Part shown: piece by piece, positions 16,835 to 25,129 of the stretch | Position numbering within the stretch: the stretch's first letter is position 1 | Layout of the letters: every line of letters begins with the position of its first letter | Assembly: GCF_008642335.1 (NCBI RefSeq) | Contig: NZ_CP029191.1 | Location: forward strand, 7,936,001-8,000,000 | DNA length: 64,000 bases | Direction: 5' to 3' | From: Streptomyces venezuelae | Lineage (GTDB): Bacteria > Actinomycetota > Actinomycetes > Streptomycetales > Streptomycetaceae | Notes under the pieces: model-generated | The model's input: only the letters and a program-made list of their open reading frames with translations | What the model was told of the DNA's origin: nothing | The model's database searches: none | Program-made: the position numbers and the translations under genes

Positions 16835-18040
16835 TCACACCACGTGGGCTTCCGGGCGGCCCCTCGCGGACCCCGTGCGGAAGCGGTGCACGCCGAGCGG
16901 CTCGACGTCGACGCACGGCCGCCGCCCCAGGTACAGGTCGCGGACGATCTCGCCCACCGCGGGGGCCTGGAGGAAGCCGTGGCCGGAGAAGCCGGTGGCG
17001 TAGAGGAAGTTGCCGGGTGCGTCGGAGCGGCCGATCAGCGCGTTGTGGTCGGGCGTGACCTCGTACAGGCCCGCCCAGCCACCCGCCGTCTCCATCTCCG
17101 CGAGAGCGGGCGCCCGTTGCCGCACCGCGGCACGGAACAGCTCCAGCCAGCCGGGCGTCCACGTGGTGTCGAAGCCCTCCGGCTGGCCGGGGTCGGCGAG
17201 ACCCCACAGCAACCCGTCGTCACTGTTGTGGAAGTACGCCGACGACGCGAAGTCGATCGTGAACGGGATGCGCGGCGCGGCGGGCACCAGCGGCACCGTG
17301 AAGGCGAGCTGGCGGCGGAGCGGCCGGACCGGCAGCTCGACGCCCGCCATGGCGCCGATCCGCGCCGACCACGCCCCGGCGGCACAGACGACCGCCGAGC
17401 AGGAGACCGGCCCGCGGTCGGTGTGGACGACCGTGACGCGGTCACCGGTCACGTCCATGCCGGTGACCGCGGTGCCGGTGGCGAACACGGCGCCGGCCCG
17501 CGCCGCGGCACGCGCGTACCCGCGCACGACGAGCGCGGGGCGTGCGTGCCCGTCCTCGGGCGAGTACGCGGCCGCCGTCAGACCGTCGGTGATCAGATAG
17601 GGGCAGAGCGCTCGCGCCTCCGAAGGACCGAGCAGGCGGCTGGGCACGCCGAGGGCGTTCTGGGTCCGCACCCCGGCCTCGAAGTCGGCCACCTGGGCCT
17701 GGTCGGTGAGCAGGAAGAGGTAGCCGACGGTGTCGAGGCCGACGTCCGCGCCGGGCCGGTGCGGAAAGTCCCGGAAGGCGCGCAGACTGCGCAGGCCGAG
17801 CTCGATGTTGAGCGGATCGGAGAACTGCGCCCGCACCCCGCCGATCGGCTTCCCCGAGCTCCCGCCGCCGAGTTCGCCGCGCTCGACGACGAGGATGTCG
17901 CGTACGCCCGCCTCGGCGAGGTGGAACGCGATGCTCGTACCCATCACCCCGCCCCCGATGATCACGACGTCGGTGGTGGAGGGGACGGCGCGGCGGACGG
18001 ACGCGGAGGCGGACACGGACGCGGGCGGTGAGGAGGCCAA
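16835..18040 (-). CDS. FAD-dependent amine oxidase, candidate L-pipecolate oxidase (AmaA/SoxB-like)
   Basis: About 401 residues of the DAO/sarcosine-oxidase family. The dinucleotide motif VIIGGGVMGTSIAFHLAEAG is near the N-terminus; ERGELGGGSSGKPIGGVRAQFSDPLN and the C-terminal GLYEVTPDHNALIGRSDAPGNFLYATGFSGHGFLQAPAVGEIV complete the FAD site. The start is probably TTG at 18040, with GGAAAGGAG 7 bases upstream; ATG 18121 would add 27 unlikely residues. It is first in an operon with hglS (43 bp gap) and amaB. A pipecolate oxidase would make the piperideine-6-carboxylate that AmaB needs, but another secondary amine is possible. Confidence 0.85.
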   Translation of the reverse strand: MASSPPASVSASASVRRAVPSTTDVVIIGGGVMGTSIAFHLAEAGVRDILVVERGELGGGSSGKPIGGVRAQFSDPLNIELGLRSLRAFRDFPHRPGADVGLDTVGYLFLLTDQAQVADFEAGVRTQNALGVPSRLLGPSEARALCPYLITDGLTAAAYSPEDGHARPALVVRGYARAAARAGAVFATGTAVTGMDVTGDRVTVVHTDRGPVSCSAVVCAAGAWSARIGAMAGVELPVRPLRRQLAFTVPLVPAAPRIPFTIDFASSAYFHNSDDGLLWGLADPGQPEGFDTTWTPGWLELFRAAVRQRAPALAEMETAGGWAGLYEVTPDHNALIGRSDAPGNFLYATGFSGHGFLQAPAVGEIVRDLYLGRRPCVDVEPLGVHRFRTGSARGRPEAHVV

Positions 18041-18081
18041 GAGGCCGCTCCTTTCCAGGCTGCGGCCTGGACTGTCGCTCA

Positions 18082-18101
18082 ACAGCACTGGACAGCACAC
18101 T
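18082..18101. repeat. 10-bp direct repeat in amaA promoter region
   Basis: ACAGCAC occurs twice, 10 bp apart (18082 and 18092), about 40 bp upstream of the TTG start of the pipecolate-oxidase-like gene and one helical turn apart. Could be a regulator site. This 142-bp gap holds nothing else I can name. Confidence 0.3.
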
Positions 18102-18182
18102 GCTCGCCCATGGTGCAGCACGCCGCGCGACGGCGTCCATGAGGCGTATCCGCGCCGCCCCCGCCCGGATCACGACGCCCCC

Positions 18183-19079
18183 TCAGTCCGCCAGCGCGCG
18201 CCGCAGCACCTCCCCGAGCCGGGCGATCTGCCGCTGGGACACGTCGGCGGACAGGATGGCCTGTGAGCCGTGGAAGGTGCCCGGCCACTGGTGCAGCTCG
18301 ACCGACACCCCGGCCTGCAACAGCCGCACCGCGTAGGCGATGTCCTCGTCCCGGTTCGGATCGAACTCCGCCGTGGCGACGTACGCGGGCGGCAGGCCCG
18401 ACAGGTCGGTGGCCCGGGACGGGGCCGCGTACTGCGTGGCGGGCCGGGACCCGAGGTAGTGCCGCCACGAAGCGGCCACGTTGGCGCGGGTGGCCCACGG
18501 CGTATCGGTGAAGTTCCGTGCGGACCACGTCTCCATGCGGTCGTCGAGGGACGCCTCGTTGAGCAGCTGGAAACAGATCGGCGGCCCGTCGTGGTCGCGG
18601 GCCCACAACGCCACCGCCGCCGCGAGGTTGCCGCCGGAACTGTGGCCGCCGACGGCGATCCGCGCCGGGTCGACACCGAGTTCGGCGGCGTGCTCCGCCG
18701 TCCACTCCAGGGCGGCGTACGCGTCCTCCAGGGCGGCCGGAAACCGGTGCTCCGGGGCCAGCCGGTATCCCACCGAGACCACCACGGCCCCCGCCGCGGC
18801 CGCGACCCGTCCGGCCCACGGATGCTCGGTGTCCAGACTGCCCATGATCCGCGCACCCCCGTGCATCCACACGACGGCGCCCCGCGCCCCCTGCGGCCGG
18901 TAGATCCGCACCGGCACCTCCGGATCGGCGGGCACCCTGCGGTCCTCGATCTCCATGCCCGTCGTGTCCGGCCCCGGCTTCGACGCGGCGTACGCGGAGT
19001 ACCGCTCGCGCGCGGCGGCCGGGTCGTCGAGGTCCTGGCGCGGAAGCAGCGGGACGAACGCTTCGAGTTCGGGATCCAT
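18183..19079 (-). CDS. alpha/beta hydrolase, hormone-sensitive-lipase-type esterase
   Basis: 298 residues. The oxyanion motif appears as VVWMHGGARIMG (HGGA rather than the usual HGGG). The nucleophile elbow is GGHSSGGNLAAA, the acid is in TAEFDPNRDE and the His in WPGTFHGSQAI. This is the HSL (family IV) esterase layout. The start at MDPELEAFVPLL is chosen because it begins the family's N-terminal helix; an in-frame GTG/ATG further up overlaps the divergent promoter. Likely a carboxylesterase on small acyl esters. Confidence 0.9.
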   Translation of the reverse strand: MDPELEAFVPLLPRQDLDDPAAARERYSAYAASKPGPDTTGMEIEDRRVPADPEVPVRIYRPQGARGAVVWMHGGARIMGSLDTEHPWAGRVAAAAGAVVVSVGYRLAPEHRFPAALEDAYAALEWTAEHAAELGVDPARIAVGGHSSGGNLAAAVALWARDHDGPPICFQLLNEASLDDRMETWSARNFTDTPWATRANVAASWRHYLGSRPATQYAAPSRATDLSGLPPAYVATAEFDPNRDEDIAYAVRLLQAGVSVELHQWPGTFHGSQAILSADVSQRQIARLGEVLRRALAD

Positions 19080-19198
19080 GGCGGCGATCCTCACAGCAGC
19101 GGCCCGTGCTGTCACCCGCCGACTGTCGGGCACCCGTGCCCGATCACGCGCCGATCGGCGCTCCCCGCGCCGACGCCGACGGACCTATCCTCCTCTGC

Positions 19199-20233
19199 AT
19201 GGAAGCACTGGCCGTCCGGCTGTCGGGACTCGATCCGCACGTCGAGGGCGCGATCCGCGTCGTCACGTTCTACGACACGCTGATGCGCCGCCGCGTCGAC
19301 CTCGCCGCGCTCGCCAGGGCCTCGGCGGGCCTGGCCGAGTGCGTGGTCGGGGTGCGGCTCGGCGGCACCGGGCGCGCGATCCGCCTCTCGCCCGAGGGAA
19401 TGGACGCGTCCGGCCCGCAGGCGCCGGCCTCCAGCACCGCGCCCGTCACCCTCGACGACGAGGAGATCGGCACGGTGTGGCTGGAGCGCCCCGGGCCGCC
19501 GAACCCGCTGGACGAGGTGCTCCTGGACCGGCTCGCCATCGCCGCCGCGGCGGCCGTCGAGCGGTACGGCCCGGCCCGCACCACCATGGCCGACCCCGCC
19601 CTGGTCGAACTCGCCATCAGCGCGGACAGCGAGGAGGCCGCACGGGCGCGTGCCCTGCGGCTCCTCGGCTTCGCCGCCGACCTGCCGGTCCGCGTCGTCG
19701 CCGTACGCGCGCGGCTGCCGCTCGACCGGATCGGCGGCCTGATCTGCCCGGCCCGCCCGGTGAAGGCGGCGCCGCTCGCCGGCGTGGGCGTGCTTTTGGC
19801 CACCACCGTCGACCGGAGCGCGTTCCCTGCGGGCGTACGCGCGGGGATCGGTGCCGCGGGAAGCCCCGACCGGTCGTGGCGTGAGGCGCGTACGGCCCTG
19901 CGCTTCGCCACCGCCGGCCGCCCGGTCGTGCCGTACGACGAACTCGGGGCGCTGGCCCTGCTCGCGCAGGTTCCGCAGGACGCCGTACGGGACAACCCCG
20001 ACGTCGCCGCCGTCGCGGCCCTCGCCGACGATCCGGAAGGACTGGAGACCCTGGACGCCTACTGCTCCACCGGCTCTCTGCGCCGGGCCGCGGACCTCCT
20101 TCACCTGCACCACAGCAGCGTCGCCCGGCGGATCGAACACCTCGGGAAGGGCATGGACATCGACCTGACCGGGCCCTCCGGGCTGATCAGGGCGAGGCTC
20201 GCGCTCACCGCGTGGCGGCTGCTCGACGACTGA
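19199..20233 (+). CDS. PucR-like helix-turn-helix regulator
   Basis: 344 residues. The C-terminal HTH (ETLDAYCSTGSLRRAADLLHLHHSSVARRIEHLGKGM) matches the PucR/CdaR C-terminal DNA-binding domain; the N-terminal part is an Ala/Leu/Arg-rich sensor region. The ATG at 19199 is preceded by TATCCT 8 bases away and no ribosome site, so the message may be leaderless. Divergent from the esterase gene, which it may control. It overlaps the convergent CPBP gene by 29 bp at the 3' end. Confidence 0.78.
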   Translation: MEALAVRLSGLDPHVEGAIRVVTFYDTLMRRRVDLAALARASAGLAECVVGVRLGGTGRAIRLSPEGMDASGPQAPASSTAPVTLDDEEIGTVWLERPGPPNPLDEVLLDRLAIAAAAAVERYGPARTTMADPALVELAISADSEEAARARALRLLGFAADLPVRVVAVRARLPLDRIGGLICPARPVKAAPLAGVGVLLATTVDRSAFPAGVRAGIGAAGSPDRSWREARTALRFATAGRPVVPYDELGALALLAQVPQDAVRDNPDVAAVAALADDPEGLETLDAYCSTGSLRRAADLLHLHHSSVARRIEHLGKGMDIDLTGPSGLIRARLALTAWRLLDD

Positions 20234-21179
20234 ACGACCCGTCGGCCGCCGTGGACGGCGCTCCCGCCCTCGGCCCGGAGGCACCGCCTCCGCGCCGCCC
20301 CTCCACCCGCCGCCACACCGCGAACCCGGCCATGGCGACCAGCAGATACACCGGTACGAGGAGTTCCACGTCCGGGGACGACAGATGCACGGACCAGCCC
20401 GCGTCGCGCTCGTCCCCCTCGAACACGACCCGGTTGACGGTCAGGAAGGCCAGATGCGCCCCGATGCCCGCGCACAGCGGGGCGCGCCGCACCGCGGTGC
20501 GGGCCGTCACGAGCATCAGGCCGAAGAAGGTCAGCAGGATCAGGTAGTCGACCGGGTCCTGCCCGCCCGGCGCGAGACCGACGGGCCCGGCGTCACCACC
20601 GACCAGGGGTGCGACCCCGGCCTCCACCACGGTCGACAGGCCGGGCACCACCAGGAACACGGCCGTCGTGCCGAGCGCGGACACGAATCCGCCGAACCGG
20701 CCGCGCAGCGCGGTCCACGTCTGCCCGCGCAGCGTCGTCTCCTCGGGCAGCGCCTCCAGGAGCAGGGCGACCACACCGTTCGTCACCAGGAACCCGGCCA
20801 GCTCGGGCACGTCAGGGCGCGACCAGCTCAGCAGCCCGGCGGCCGTCGCCGCCCCCAGCACGAGCGCCGCGGCGCCGACCGTGACCCCGGCGCCGACGCA
20901 CAGGGCCCGCAGATTCCCGCCCGGGCCACCGAAGCCGATGTCCCGCAGGGACCCGCCGCGGCGGCGTAGCGCGAGCACGACGAGCGGCACCGCCACCGCG
21001 CTGACCAGCACGGCGGGAACGATCCGCGCCGCGAAACCGGTGAGGCCGAGCCCGTCGGCGAGCACCGGCCCCACCGCCGTGCCCGCGCCGAGCGCCACGC
21101 CCATGATGAGGCCGCCGCCGAGTGCCCGTCCCAGAACCACTGTCACCACTCCTCGATGCCGGTCGCCGCCGCTCGTCAT
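20205..21179 (-). CDS. CPBP (CAAX-like) intramembrane metalloprotease
   Basis: About 324 residues with seven or so hydrophobic helices. The signature LPEETTLRGQTW contains the EExxxR glutamates. A later helix has GIGAHLAFLTVNRVV with the expected His. Members are Abi/Rce1-type membrane proteases, often used in bacteriocin self-immunity or prenyl-protein processing. ATG 21179 (MTSGGDRHRG) is the favoured start, but no clear ribosome site is visible and a later GTG near VVTVVLG is possible. Confidence 0.75.
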   Translation of the reverse strand: MTSGGDRHRGVVTVVLGRALGGGLIMGVALGAGTAVGPVLADGLGLTGFAARIVPAVLVSAVAVPLVVLALRRRGGSLRDIGFGGPGGNLRALCVGAGVTVGAAALVLGAATAAGLLSWSRPDVPELAGFLVTNGVVALLLEALPEETTLRGQTWTALRGRFGGFVSALGTTAVFLVVPGLSTVVEAGVAPLVGGDAGPVGLAPGGQDPVDYLILLTFFGLMLVTARTAVRRAPLCAGIGAHLAFLTVNRVVFEGDERDAGWSVHLSSPDVELLVPVYLLVAMAGFAVWRRVEGRRGGGASGPRAGAPSTAADGSFSRRAAATR

Positions 21180-21311
21180 CGCTCGCGGCGAGGGGTACTC
21201 ACCATCGTGGGCGCCAAAACGATCACGGGAGTCCTGACGGTGGAGGAGATCGCCGTACATCTTTCGATGCAGATGTAGAGGCAGCCGCAGGTCACACCGG
21301 GGAATGGCCGG

Positions 21312-22706
21312 TCACATCGGGGGAGTGGCGGGCGCGGGGCCCAGCGTGGTGGTGCCCGGCGCGGCCCGGTGGCCGAGGCCCGTGCGGTACGCGTCCATCG
21401 CGGCCTCCACACGTCCCGTGCGCCGCAGCAGATCGCCCAGGAGTCGGCAGAGGTCGGCCAGATCGCCCACCGCGCTGGAGCGTTCGAGCAGCGACAGCGC
21501 GGCGCAGTAGTGCTCCTCGGCACGCTCGGCGTCGCCCCGCTCCTCGGCGATGAGCCCGAGCAGCCGGTGCGCGCCGCCCGCGTGCACGGCGCCGCGGCCG
21601 GCCCCTAGCGGCCCGGCGCCGCCCTCGTCCTCGTCGCCCGCGGTGAGCAGCGGCCGCAGCAGCGCCTCGGCCTCGTCGGTCTTGCCGCGCCGCCGCAGCA
21701 CGTCCGCGAGTTCGACCTCGACCTGCTCGGTGAAGAGCGCGGCGCGCTTGGAGGCGAGGATGTCGCGGGCCGTGCGCAGCTCGCTCTCGGCGTGTTCCAG
21801 GTCGCCGTCCTGGGCGTGGACGTAGCCGCGCATCCAGTGGCAGTGGGCGAGTTCGGTACGGATGTGCAGCTGGCGGTAGAGCTCCTGGGCCTTGGCGAGC
21901 GACGCGTCCGCCTCGGCGATGCGCCCCTCCGCGATGAGCGTGCGGGCCACCCCGCGGTGCATCCCCGCCACGAGCGCGGGGTCGCCGACGCGCGGGGCGA
22001 GCGCGAGGGCCAGCTCGGCGGCGTGGGCGGCCCGCGCGTGCGCGCCCATGTCCATGTAGGGCGCGATGGACGCCGTGTAGAGGAGCAGCAGGGCCTCGGG
22101 GTCGTGGAGCCCGGCCGCGTCGAGTTCGTCGAGGGTGCTCTCCAGGAGGTAGCAGGCGTACCGCAGTTCACCGCTGAGGAGGTGGGCGGTGGCGCGGCCC
22201 CGTACGGCGGGGACGCGGCGCGGCAGCGGCTGGTCGGCAAGGAGCCGTTCGGCGGCGGCGAACCGGTCGCGGGCGCCGGTGAGTTCGCCCGACTCCAGGA
22301 GGCAGTCGCCGAGGCCGAGGAGCGCGTCGGCCTGCTCCTCGGCGAGGCTGTGCGTGACGGCTTCCTCGTGGACGGCGCGGAAGAGCTCGGCCGCGTCCTC
22401 GGGCGCGCCGGTGGCCAGCGCGCGGCGGGCGTCGGTGAGGCGTAGGCGCAACTCGGCGGCGAGGTGGGCGGGTCGGCCGGTGGCCAGCTCTTCGTAGCTG
22501 ACGCCGAGGCGCTCGGCGAGGTGGCGCAGCGCGGCCTCGGAGGGGCGCACCTTGCCGGACTCCAGTGTGGAGACGTACGCGGCGGTATAGGCGGGCTCGG
22601 CCAACTGGCGTTGTGTGAGGCCGCGTTCGCCGCGCAGGCGCAGGACGCGCCGCCCGATCTCGGCCGGGTCGTCGGGCGGCAGGCCCTCGGAACTCCTGTG
22701 CGTCAC
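21312..22706 (-). CDS. XRE-type regulator with tetratricopeptide repeats
   Basis: 464 residues. The N-terminal XRE HTH (IGRRVLRLRGERGLTQRQLAEPAYTAAYVSTLESGKVRPSEAALRHLAERLGV) is followed by an all-helical TPR-like array to the C-terminus (for example ARDRFAAAERLLADQPLP, AEEHYCAALSLLERSS). Such proteins resemble peptide-sensing or XRE/TPR regulators of secondary metabolism and development. It starts at GTG 22706 and is divergent from the M64 peptidase gene, sharing a 129-bp AT-enriched intergenic region; control of that gene is plausible. Confidence 0.9.
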   Translation of the reverse strand: MTHRSSEGLPPDDPAEIGRRVLRLRGERGLTQRQLAEPAYTAAYVSTLESGKVRPSEAALRHLAERLGVSYEELATGRPAHLAAELRLRLTDARRALATGAPEDAAELFRAVHEEAVTHSLAEEQADALLGLGDCLLESGELTGARDRFAAAERLLADQPLPRRVPAVRGRATAHLLSGELRYACYLLESTLDELDAAGLHDPEALLLLYTASIAPYMDMGAHARAAHAAELALALAPRVGDPALVAGMHRGVARTLIAEGRIAEADASLAKAQELYRQLHIRTELAHCHWMRGYVHAQDGDLEHAESELRTARDILASKRAALFTEQVEVELADVLRRRGKTDEAEALLRPLLTAGDEDEGGAGPLGAGRGAVHAGGAHRLLGLIAEERGDAERAEEHYCAALSLLERSSAVGDLADLCRLLGDLLRRTGRVEAAMDAYRTGLGHRAAPGTTTLGPAPATPPM

Positions 22707-22835
22707 GTGAACTCACCCTTCCCACCCGCAAATTGCAGCTCACCCATTGCCTCGGACCCCGGGAGCCTCTACGTTGAGCCGCGCCTTAACTCTGTTTAAC
22801 CCGCCATTTATATCGCGGACTTGGGAAGGACACCC

Positions 22836-24179
22836 ATGCCCCCCACGCATCGAATATTCATCCGTGCCAGACGCACGCCCCTGCGTGTGGCGCTCGCCAC
22901 GGGCATCGCCCTCGCCGCGGCGGTCACGGCCACCGGGCCCGTCGGCACGGCAGCAGCCGCGAACCCGGCCCCGGAGCCGGCCGCCGCCGCACAGCCCCAG
23001 CGCGTCGAGTACTTCACCGGACCCGGCGCCCACCCGCGCCACACCGACGTCCCCGCCTCCCCGGCGCTCTCGTCGGCCGAACGCAAGAAGATCAAGGGCG
23101 ACGGCGACGTCGTCCCGATCGTGTCGGCGGGACCGACCGGCACCAAGCTCGACGTCGTCTTCATCGGCGACGGCTACACCGCCTCCCAGCAGGAGGACTT
23201 CCACGCCGACGTGCGCGCCAAGTGGGCCAAGGTCTCGGCCGTCGAGCCGTACGCGTCGTACAAGAGCCTCTTCAACGTCTGGGCGGTCGACGCGGTCTCC
23301 CGCCAGTCCGGCGTCTCCAACGACCCGACGAACGGCACCGTGAAGGACACCGCGCTCGGCTCGGCCTTCTTCTGCGACGGCATCGAGCGGCTGCTGTGCG
23401 TGGACACCAACAAGGTCGAGACATACGCGAAGAAGGCCGCCGACCCCGACCTCGTCATCGTCCTCGCCAACTCCACCAAGTACGGCGGCGCGGGCTACAA
23501 CGACATCACCTCGCCGTCCGGCTACGACGGCATCGCCACCGCCTCCTCGGACAACGCCCAGTCCGACCAGGTCGTCGTCCACGAGACCGGCCACTCGCTG
23601 GGCAAGCTGGCGGACGAGTACTGGTACGAGGAGTACGGCACGTACACCGGCGCCGAGCCCTGGGAGAGCAACACCAGCAAGCTGACGGCCGCGCAGCTCA
23701 CCGCCCAGAAGAAGAAGTGGTACCGCTGGATCGGCCGGACCTCACCGGACGGCGGCACCGTGGGCGCGTACGAGGGCGGCGGCTACTACCCGCGCGGCCT
23801 CTACCGCCCCACCAAGGACTCGATCATGCGCACGCTCGGCCGCGAGTTCAACCTCCCCGGCCGCGAGGCCATGATCGCGGGCTTCCACCGCCACGCGTCG
23901 GTCGTCACCGCACAGACGCCCACGGACCGCGCGGTACGCCGTGACGACAAGGTCCGCGTGCACGTCGCGGACGGCATCCGGGTGCGCTGGAGCGTCGACG
24001 GCCGCGAGGTCCGCCGCGCCCGGGGCGACCTCGTGGTGACGTCCCGCTCCCTCGGCGTCCCGGCCGACGGCCGCACCCACGAGCTGACGGTCCGCGCCAC
24101 AGACCCGACGGACGCGGTCCGCGCCCCGGACCTGAAGTCCCTGCTGACGGACTCGCTCACCTGGCGGGTCGGCCGCTGA
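22836..24179 (+). CDS. secreted M64-family zinc metallopeptidase
   Basis: 447 residues. A signal peptide (basic start, then VALATGIALAAAVTATGPVGTAAAA) precedes the M64 catalytic domain. The zinc motif VVVHETGHSLGKLADEYWYEEYG gives His249, Glu250 and His253, with Asp260-Glu261 in the DE pair characteristic of M64 (the Clostridium ramosum IgA peptidase family). A beta-rich C-terminal region (RVRWSVDGREV) follows. ATG has GGAAGGA 5 bases upstream; a TTG at 22821 is less likely. An extracellular endopeptidase; substrate unknown. Confidence 0.93.
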   Translation: MPPTHRIFIRARRTPLRVALATGIALAAAVTATGPVGTAAAANPAPEPAAAAQPQRVEYFTGPGAHPRHTDVPASPALSSAERKKIKGDGDVVPIVSAGPTGTKLDVVFIGDGYTASQQEDFHADVRAKWAKVSAVEPYASYKSLFNVWAVDAVSRQSGVSNDPTNGTVKDTALGSAFFCDGIERLLCVDTNKVETYAKKAADPDLVIVLANSTKYGGAGYNDITSPSGYDGIATASSDNAQSDQVVVHETGHSLGKLADEYWYEEYGTYTGAEPWESNTSKLTAAQLTAQKKKWYRWIGRTSPDGGTVGAYEGGGYYPRGLYRPTKDSIMRTLGREFNLPGREAMIAGFHRHASVVTAQTPTDRAVRRDDKVRVHVADGIRVRWSVDGREVRRARGDLVVTSRSLGVPADGRTHELTVRATDPTDAVRAPDLKSLLTDSLTWRVGR

Positions 24180-24200
24180 CCCGCACGGGCCCGGACACGG

Positions 24201-24220
24201 GGTGGCGCGGCAGCGCCACC
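24201..24220. terminator. bidirectional hairpin GGTGGCGC-GGCA-GCGCCACC
   Basis: Perfect 8-bp stem with a tetraloop in the 41-bp gap between the convergent M64 and APH-like genes. A probable shared terminator. Confidence 0.75.
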
Positions 24221-24958
24221 TCACATTCGGGCCCTCAGCACGTCGATCTCACACCCCGGCGCCCTCGGGTCGAAGCCGTGCTCCACCAGCCAGCGAATGG
24301 CCAGCAGGCTCCGCAGGGACCACCAGGCGCGGATCACGTCGACGTCGACGTCCGCGCCGTAGCCGGCGAGCACGTCGTCGAGACGGTCCTCGTGGCCCAG
24401 CGTCAGGGTGGCCAGGTCGAAGTGGGCGTCGCCGGGGGCCGCCTCCGACCAGTCGATGATGCCCGTGACCTGGTCCCCGTCGACGAAGACGTGGGCGATC
24501 TGCAGGTCGCCGTGTGTGAAGACCGGCGTCCACGGCCGCAGGGCGGCCTCGGCGATCCCGCGGTTGCGGGTGACGAGGTCGGCGGGCAGGACGTCGTTCG
24601 CCACGAGCCACGCGCACTCGGCGTCGAGCTCCGCGGCCAGCTCCGCCGGGCCGCGGCTGGTCCGGGGCGGCAGCGGCGCGTCGTGCAGCTTGCGGACGGC
24701 GGCGCCCGCCGCGGCCCATGCCGCGGGCGACGCGGTCGACGGTTCGCCGAGGCGGCCGAGCGCCGTCCCCGGGACCGCGGCGATCGCGAGCACGGACGGC
24801 TTGTGCCACAGGACCTCGGGGGTCGGGACCGGCACCAGTGACATCACCTCGGCCTCGGCTTCGAGACGCCCCGGATCCGCGTCCACCTTCAGGAACATGT
24901 CGCCGACCCGCAGGGTGGTGCGCTCGGAATGTGCGACGACTACCTCGACATCGTTCAT
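24221..24958 (-). CDS. aminoglycoside-phosphotransferase-family kinase
   Basis: 245 residues. The catalytic loop is VFTHGDLQIAHVFV and the metal-binding Asp is in GIIDWSEAAPGD. In canonical APH kinases the loop is HGDxxxxN; here the Asn position is His, so metal geometry or activity may differ. The short N-lobe (TTLRVGDMFLKVDAD) keeps the ATP-contact Lys. ATG 24958 opens the frame. The family phosphorylates aminoglycosides, macrolides, choline or homoserine; the substrate is not predictable. Confidence 0.85.
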   Translation of the reverse strand: MNDVEVVVAHSERTTLRVGDMFLKVDADPGRLEAEAEVMSLVPVPTPEVLWHKPSVLAIAAVPGTALGRLGEPSTASPAAWAAAGAAVRKLHDAPLPPRTSRGPAELAAELDAECAWLVANDVLPADLVTRNRGIAEAALRPWTPVFTHGDLQIAHVFVDGDQVTGIIDWSEAAPGDAHFDLATLTLGHEDRLDDVLAGYGADVDVDVIRAWWSLRSLLAIRWLVEHGFDPRAPGCEIDVLRARM

Positions 24959-25051
24959 GGCGGCCAGTATTCAGGCCGTACCACGCGGTGCGGGGCCCGG
25001 TCTCCTCCGCCTTCGAGGGGCCGAGGACGGATAACCATCACATACTGCTGT

Positions 25052-25061
25052 GAAACGTTTC
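25052..25061. promoter_or_regulatory. palindrome GAAACGTTTC before GCS2 gene
   Basis: A perfect 10-bp palindrome just downstream of a CATACT -10-like hexamer (25041) and 68 bp before the ligase ATG. It resembles LacI-family half-sites (AACGTT core) and the sites near the LacI gene 3 kb away, but the link is speculative. Confidence 0.35.
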
Positions 25062-25129
25062 CAAACGGTGGGTTGTCCTCGTCGGGGGCGGGGAGCTGTC
25101 GTGCCGGTGCGTCGGACTAGGAGCGGACC

